Source of the DNA: Bacteroidota bacterium
GTDB taxonomy: Bacteria > Bacteroidota > Bacteroidia > Chitinophagales > Chitinophagaceae
Direction of reading: 5' to 3'
Length of the DNA stretch: 64,000 nucleotides
Assembly: GCA_025363385.1 (NCBI GenBank)
Contig: JANYEA010000153.1
Location: forward strand, 1 to 64,000
The position numbers and the translations under genes are program-made. Shown piece after piece: positions 59,501-64,000 of this stretch. The notes under the pieces are model-generated. The model did not search any database. It was not told where the DNA came from and was given only the letters and a program-made list of their open reading frames with translations. Within the stretch, counting starts at the first letter, position 1, and every line of letters starts with the position of its first letter.

Positions 59501-60845
59501 GGAAAGCCTGGATTGATAAACGGTGCAATGTTGGGGCACGGTTTAGCATGATCGGATGGCCTTTCAAAATATTTTCTAAGATATCCCAAACAACTGCTTC
59601 TTTGCGATCTACTAATTTCTTAGCGCTCTTCACAGTTTTTACGATACCTCTTTCAATTAATTTGCGAATAACAAATGGCTTAAATAATTCCGCAGCCATA
59701 TCTTTTGGTAAACCGCACTCGTGTATTTTCAATTCAGGTCCTACAACGATTACAGAACGTCCAGAATAATCCACACGCTTACCTAACAAGTTCTGACGGA
59801 AACGTCCTTGCTTACCTTTCAATACATCGCTCAATGATTTTAATGCGCGTCCACCCTCTGCTTTAACAGCATTTGATTTACGGCTATTATCGAACAAAGA
59901 ATCGATGGCTTCTTGTAACATACGTTTTTCATTACGTAAGATTACTTCAGGAGCTTTGATCTCTAACAAACGCTTTAAACGGTTGTTACGGATAATTACG
60001 CGACGGTATAAATCATTCAAATCAGAAGAAGCGAAACGGCCACCATCCAATGGTACCAATGGACGCAATTCTGGAGGAATAACAGGAATATACTGCATTA
60101 CCATCCACTCAGGGCGGTTGGTGATACGAGTACTAGCATCACGGAATGATTCCACTACGCTCAAACGCTTTAAGGCATCTGCTTTACGTTGTTGAGAAGT
60201 TTCAGTTGCTGCTGCATTACGCAATGAGAAACTCAAACCGTCCAAATCAATTCTTTCTAATAGAGCGTGAACTGCTTCAGCACCCATTTTAGCTATGAAT
60301 TTTTGTGGATCATCATCAGGTAAATACTGATTTTCTTTTGGCAAATTATCCAAGATATCTAAGTATTCTTCTTCAGTAAGAAGATCACCCATATTCATGT
60401 CCTTGATACCACCCTGAATAACCACATATCTTTCGTAATAAACGATAGTTTCTAATTTCTTAGAACTCATTCCTAACAAATAACCAATCTTGTTGGGCAA
60501 ACTTTTGAAGTACCAGATGTGAACTACTGGAACTACTAATTTGATATGACCCATGCGCTCGCGGCGCACTTTCTTTTCAGTTACTTCAACACCACAACGG
60601 TCACACACGATGCCCTTATAACGGATACGCTTATACTTTCCACAAGCACACTCGTAGTCCTTTACTGGTCCGAAGATTCTTTCACAAAACAAACCATCAC
60701 GCTCCGGTTTATAAGTACGGTAGTTAATGGTTTCAGGCTTTAGCACTTCACCAAAGCTTCTTTCCAGAATACTATCTGGAGAAGCCAGACTGATAGTGAT
60801 CTGTGAAAAAGTTGGCCTCGGTTTGTTATCTCTTTTGATTGCCAT
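56562..60845 (-). CDS. rpoC: DNA-directed RNA polymerase subunit beta'
   Basis: 1427 aa; [40 protein letters not shown]. Confidence 0.99.
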   Translation of the reverse strand: MAIKRDNKPRPTFSQITISLASPDSILERSFGEVLKPETINYRTYKPERDGLFCERIFGPVKDYECACGKYKRIRYKGIVCDRCGVEVTEKKVRRERMGHIKLVVPVVHIWYFKSLPNKIGYLLGMSSKKLETIVYYERYVVIQGGIKDMNMGDLLTEEEYLDILDNLPKENQYLPDDDPQKFIAKMGAEAVHALLERIDLDGLSFSLRNAAATETSQQRKADALKRLSVVESFRDASTRITNRPEWMVMQYIPVIPPELRPLVPLDGGRFASSDLNDLYRRVIIRNNRLKRLLEIKAPEVILRNEKRMLQEAIDSLFDNSRKSNAVKAEGGRALKSLSDVLKGKQGRFRQNLLGKRVDYSGRSVIVVGPELKIHECGLPKDMAAELFKPFVIRKLIERGIVKTVKSAKKLVDRKEAVVWDILENILKGHPIMLNRAPTLHRLSIQAFQPKLVEGKAIQLHPLVTSSFNADFDGDQMAVHVPLSNAAILEAQLLMLSSHNILNPQNGTPITLPSQDMVLGLYYMTKGKKTTDTEIVKGGGMAFYNMDEVVIAYNERVVDLHANIRVRTMVRENGKLGLKLIDTTVGRVLFNQNVPVEVGYINALLTKKNLREIIGDIIKITDVPKTAKFLDDIKTLGFRMAFRGGLSFSVNDLIVPDLRDQLLDNAKLEVDEVWENYNMGLITNNERYNQVIDIWSRVDTRITETLIKEMATDKQGFNSVYMMLDSGARGSKTQVKQLVGIRGLMAKPRKSGSSGSEVIENPILSNFKGGLNVLDYFISTHGARKGLADTALKTADAGYLTRRLVDVSQDVVIADDDCGTLRGNATSALKDNEDVIEPLSDRIEGRTSLHNVYHPVTEELIILAGEEISHDIAKQIEDSGIETVEIRSVLTCEAKRGVCVKCYGKNLATGYIAQRGDAVGIIAAQSIGEPGTQLTLRTFHVGGVAGSSNIESTLNAKFDGTIQFDGLRTVDAINNEGNKVRIVIGRTGEVRIMDVKNDRLMITNNVPYGATLNVKDGMVVKKGDTICTWDPFNNVIVAEVNGVIKFSDVIDGVTYRDEADEQTGHREKVVIETKDKTKIPTIVVEGGKETKHYNLPVGSHIGVEEGDDVKAGQVLVKIPRVLGKLRDITGGLPRVTELFEARNPGNPAIVCEIDGVVAFGNVKRGNREIIVESRDGMVKKYLVPLTRQILVQDGDFVKAGTPMSDGQIAPADILTIKGPFAVQEYVVNEIQEVYRLQGVKINDKHVEVIVRQMMKKVEIVDAGDTKFLEEDLEDRFDFIEENDRIYDKKVVTEAGESSKFKAGQIVTVREFREENSILRRSDKKLVEVRDAKPATATPVLLGITKASLGVQSWISAASFQETTKVLSQAAIQGKTDLMLGLKENVITGHLIPAGSGQKEFDNMIVGSKEEYEVLATTREAMSFDEEE

Positions 60846-60897
60846 ATTGCTATTGAGAATTTGTAGATTAATATTTTTTAATACTGTTTGGAATCAG

Positions 60898-60934
60898 AAA
60901 GTGGATCATCGCTTTTAGTGCGATCATCCACTTT
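60898..60934 (-). terminator. Stem-loop in the rpoB-rpoC intergenic region (partial terminator or RNA-processing site)
   Basis: AAAGTGGATCATCGC-TTTTAGT-GCGATCATCCACTTT: 15-bp arms with one mismatch, poor U-tract. Confidence 0.6.
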
Positions 60935-60944
60935 CATTCCTATC

Positions 60945-63900
60945 TTATTCGAACTTTAAATCAAGTCCTAATCCTCTCAATTCATGTACCAATACATTGA
61001 ATGATTCAGGAACACCCGGACGTGGGATATTATCTCCCTTCACAATGGCTTCGTACGTTTTAGCACGGCCAATGATATCATCCGATTTGAGGGTTAACAA
61101 TTCCTGTAAGATATTAGCTGCACCATATGCTTCCAGTGCCCAAACCTCCATCTCACCAAAACGCTGACCACCAAACTGTGCTTTACCACCCAACGGTTGT
61201 TGAGTAATCAAACTGTATGGTCCGATTGAACGGGCGTGCATCTTATCATCAACCATGTGGTGTAGTTTGATCATGTAAATCACACCCACAGTGGCTTTCT
61301 GATGGAAACGCTCACCTGTTTCACCATCGTATAAATAAGTATGTCCATTTCTAGGAATTCCAGCCTGAACACAGTACTCTTCGATTTGTGTAGTTGAAGC
61401 ACCATCGAAAATCGGTGTTGCAAACTTCACGCCTAAACGCTTACCAGTCCATCCTAAAATGGTTTCATAAATCTGACCCAAATTCATCCTTGAAGGCACC
61501 CCAAGTGGATTCAATACGATATCTACTGGTGTTCCATCTTCCATGAATGGTAAGTCTTCAGCACGTACAATTTTTGCAACAATACCTTTGTTACCATGGC
61601 GACCCGCCATCTTATCACCCACTTTCAACTTACGCTTAACAGCCAGATAAACTTTAGCAAGTTTCAACACACCAGCTGGTAATTCATCACCAATTGAGAT
61701 ATTGAATTTCTCACGCTTGTATCTACCTAACTCTTCATTAAACTTAATGCTGTAGTTGTGTAATAAAGTGTTAATCTGATCATCCGTTTTTGCATCAGCA
61801 GTCCATCCCAAAGGATTTACGTTTTGATAATCGATTGTTGATAAATTCTTTTGATTGAATTTAGCACCCTTCCCAATTAGCATTTCTCCGAAATTATTGC
61901 TAACACCTGTAGATGATTTGTCTTTCAACAAAGTCTGCAATTTATCTAACAACAATTCTTTGATTGATTCAACATTCTGCTGATGAACTTTCTCCACTTT
62001 TTCTAACTGTGCTTTTTCACGAATCTTTCCGTTCTTATCTTTCTTAGCACGTTGGAATAATTTTTTATCGATTACAACACCTTCAGTTCCGTTTGGAGCT
62101 TTCAAAGAAGCATCTTTTGCATCACCGGCTTTGTCTCCAAAGATGGCACGCAATAATTTTTCTTCTGGTGTTGGATCTGATTCACCTTTTGGAGTGATTT
62201 TACCAATCAAGATATCGCCTTCCTTAATGGTAGCACCAATACGGATAATACCATTCTCATCAAGATCTTTAGTAGCATCTTCTGAAACGTTAGGAATATC
62301 TGGAGTTAATTCTTCTTCACCCAATTTAGTATCGCGAACTTCTAATTCATATTCTTCAATGTGAACAGAGGTAAATAAATCTTCACGAACTACTCTTTCA
62401 CTAATTACAATCGCATCTTCAAAGTTGTAACCTTTCCATGGCATGAATGCCACTTGTAAGTTTCTTCCTAAAGCGAGTTCTCCATTTTGAGTAGCATATC
62501 CTTCAGTTAAGAAATCACCTTTTTTAACTTGCTGACCTTTCTTCACAGCTGGGCGAAGATTGATACAAGTTGCCTGGTTCGTTTTCATGAACTTAGTAAG
62601 TGTATACACTTGTAAGTCATCATTAAAGCTCACTAAACGATCTAAGTCATTTCTATCGTAACGAACATGAATATGATTAGCATCTACAAATTCAACCACA
62701 CCATTACCTTCAGCGTGGATTTGAATACGTGCATCGCGTGCAGCTTTTCCTTCCAGTCCGGTACCCACAATAGGAGCTTCCAAACGGATTAATGGAACAG
62801 CCTGACGTTGCATGTTAGATCCCATCAAGGCACGGTTAGCATCATCATGTTCTAAGAAAGGAATCAAAGAAGCACTCAAACCAACAATTTGGTTAGGAGC
62901 TACATCCATAAATTCTACTTCTTCTTTATCAAGGATTGGGAAGTCGCCTGTTTGACGAGATACTACGCGATCTTCAGCAAAAGCACCATCCGCTTTTAAC
63001 GGTGTGTTACTTTGTGCAATCTTTGCAGAGTCTTCCTCTTCAGCACTTAAGAAAGTAAGGGTATCCATATTTACTTTACCAGCTTCTACTTTACGGTAAG
63101 GGGTTTCAATGAATCCCATATCGTTAATAGCAGCGTGTACGCAAAGTGTAGAGATTAGACCGATGTTTGGTCCTTCAGGGGTTTCAATAGTACATAAACG
63201 ACCGTAGTGCGAATAGTGTACGTCACGAACCTCGAAACCAGCACGCTCTCTGCTCAAACCTCCTGGTCCAAGTGCGGAGATACGACGCTTGTGCGTGATC
63301 TCACTCAATGGATTGGTTTGGTCTAAGAATTGAGATAACTGAGAAGTACCGAAGAATGAGTTAATAACAGAAGATAATGTACGCGCGTTGATCAGATCAA
63401 CAGGTGTAAATACCTCGTTATCACGAACATTCATACGCTCACGGATTGTTCTAGCCATACGAGCCAAACCAACACCGAATTGAGCATACAATTGCTCACC
63501 CACTGTACGAACGCGGCGGTTACTCAAATGATCGATATCATCGATCTCAGCTTTACCGTTGGTTAAGCGTACCAGGTACTTAATGATTTCAATAATATCA
63601 GGCTTAGTTAATACCTTCTTTTCCAAAGGATATTCCAAACCTAATTTACGGTTAATCTTATAACGACCAACTTCTCCTAAATCATAACGTTTGTCGGAGA
63701 AAAATAATTTATCAATAATACCACGAGCAGTTTCATTATCAGGGGCATCAGCTCCACGCAATTGGCGATAGATATGCTGAACCGCTTCTAGTTCACTGTT
63801 AGAGGTATCTTTATTTAAAGTGTTGTATATGATTGCATAGTCGCCACCAACGTTTTCTTTTTGAATAAATACGCTCTTCACTTCCATCTCTATGATGGTT

Positions 63901-64000
63901 GCGATGGCTTCTTCATCCAAAACGGTGTCGCGTTCCATCACAATCTCGTTACGCTCGATGCTCACTACCTCACCAGTATCTTCGTCTACAAAATCTTCTA
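60945..64000 (-). CDS. rpoB: DNA-directed RNA polymerase subunit beta (5' end outside the window)
   Basis: Frame remains open past the listed 63965 start (…[31 protein letters not shown]); [43 protein letters not shown]. Confidence 0.98.
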   Translation of the reverse strand, partial: EDFVDEDTGEVVSIERNEIVMERDTVLDEEAIATIIEMEVKSVFIQKENVGGDYAIIYNTLNKDTSNSELEAVQHIYRQLRGADAPDNETARGIIDKLFFSDKRYDLGEVGRYKINRKLGLEYPLEKKVLTKPDIIEIIKYLVRLTNGKAEIDDIDHLSNRRVRTVGEQLYAQFGVGLARMARTIRERMNVRDNEVFTPVDLINARTLSSVINSFFGTSQLSQFLDQTNPLSEITHKRRISALGPGGLSRERAGFEVRDVHYSHYGRLCTIETPEGPNIGLISTLCVHAAINDMGFIETPYRKVEAGKVNMDTLTFLSAEEEDSAKIAQSNTPLKADGAFAEDRVVSRQTGDFPILDKEEVEFMDVAPNQIVGLSASLIPFLEHDDANRALMGSNMQRQAVPLIRLEAPIVGTGLEGKAARDARIQIHAEGNGVVEFVDANHIHVRYDRNDLDRLVSFNDDLQVYTLTKFMKTNQATCINLRPAVKKGQQVKKGDFLTEGYATQNGELALGRNLQVAFMPWKGYNFEDAIVISERVVREDLFTSVHIEEYELEVRDTKLGEEELTPDIPNVSEDATKDLDENGIIRIGATIKEGDILIGKITPKGESDPTPEEKLLRAIFGDKAGDAKDASLKAPNGTEGVVIDKKLFQRAKKDKNGKIREKAQLEKVEKVHQQNVESIKELLLDKLQTLLKDKSSTGVSNNFGEMLIGKGAKFNQKNLSTIDYQNVNPLGWTADAKTDDQINTLLHNYSIKFNEELGRYKREKFNISIGDELPAGVLKLAKVYLAVKRKLKVGDKMAGRHGNKGIVAKIVRAEDLPFMEDGTPVDIVLNPLGVPSRMNLGQIYETILGWTGKRLGVKFATPIFDGASTTQIEEYCVQAGIPRNGHTYLYDGETGERFHQKATVGVIYMIKLHHMVDDKMHARSIGPYSLITQQPLGGKAQFGGQRFGEMEVWALEAYGAANILQELLTLKSDDIIGRAKTYEAIVKGDNIPRPGVPESFNVLVHELRGLGLDLKFE

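Noticed and set aside
56755-60918. Numerous plus-strand ORFs (60-140 aa) across rpoC
   Set aside because: All antisense to rpoC coding sequence; composition follows the complementary strand and no start-site or family support.
1-64000. CRISPR arrays, tRNA/rRNA genes, transposases, phage or defence systems
   Set aside because: No regularly spaced repeats, tRNA-like T-loop blocks, integrase/transposase motifs or nuclease-type defence proteins were recognised; a dedicated tRNAscan, Infernal or DefenseFinder run would be needed for certainty.

Overview
This is a 64 kb chromosomal window from a Bacteroidota bacterium, probably Chitinophagaceae-like. That assignment rests on protein style (PorP/SprF, TonB-plug, DUF4833, DUF1080, 1427-aa RpoC), not on a marker search. 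From left to right it holds: (i) a six-hairpin glycosidase gene split by an in-frame TGA, a plug-domain protein, and a GMC oxidoreductase with a gluconate-DH subunit-3-like partner; (ii) a large exopolysaccharide locus (about 10.0-22.5 kb, with a second part at 26.3-29.6 kb) containing glycosyltransferases, a Wzy/O-antigen-ligase-like protein, a Wzc-like protein, a half-length TolC-like protein, two priming sugar transferases and a stand-alone response regulator; (iii) two acyl-CoA/enoyl genes embedded between the two EPS parts; (iv) a complete [NiFe]-hydrogenase locus: hyaABCD on the minus strand, diverging from a small His-containing membrane protein and hypABFCDE on the plus strand. The small subunit has the six-cysteine signature of O2-tolerant group 1d enzymes; (v) an aldehyde dehydrogenase/DUF779/AraC module, a diheme cytochrome c, fabV, a SulP transporter, ispD, an hldE-type kinase, an APC permease and an OmpH-like protein; (vi) rpoC and a truncated rpoB. 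Main leads: an EPS module with degenerate regulatory parts (pseudo-receiver priming transferase next to an intact response regulator, Wzc with altered kinase motifs, half-TolC instead of Wza), an unannotated 46-aa membrane microprotein inside the EPS operon, a perfect 17-bp inverted repeat in the EPS divergent promoter, and a symmetric AACATGATT/AATCATGTT pair centred in the hydrogenase divergent promoter. No CRISPR array, tRNA, rRNA or transposase was seen.
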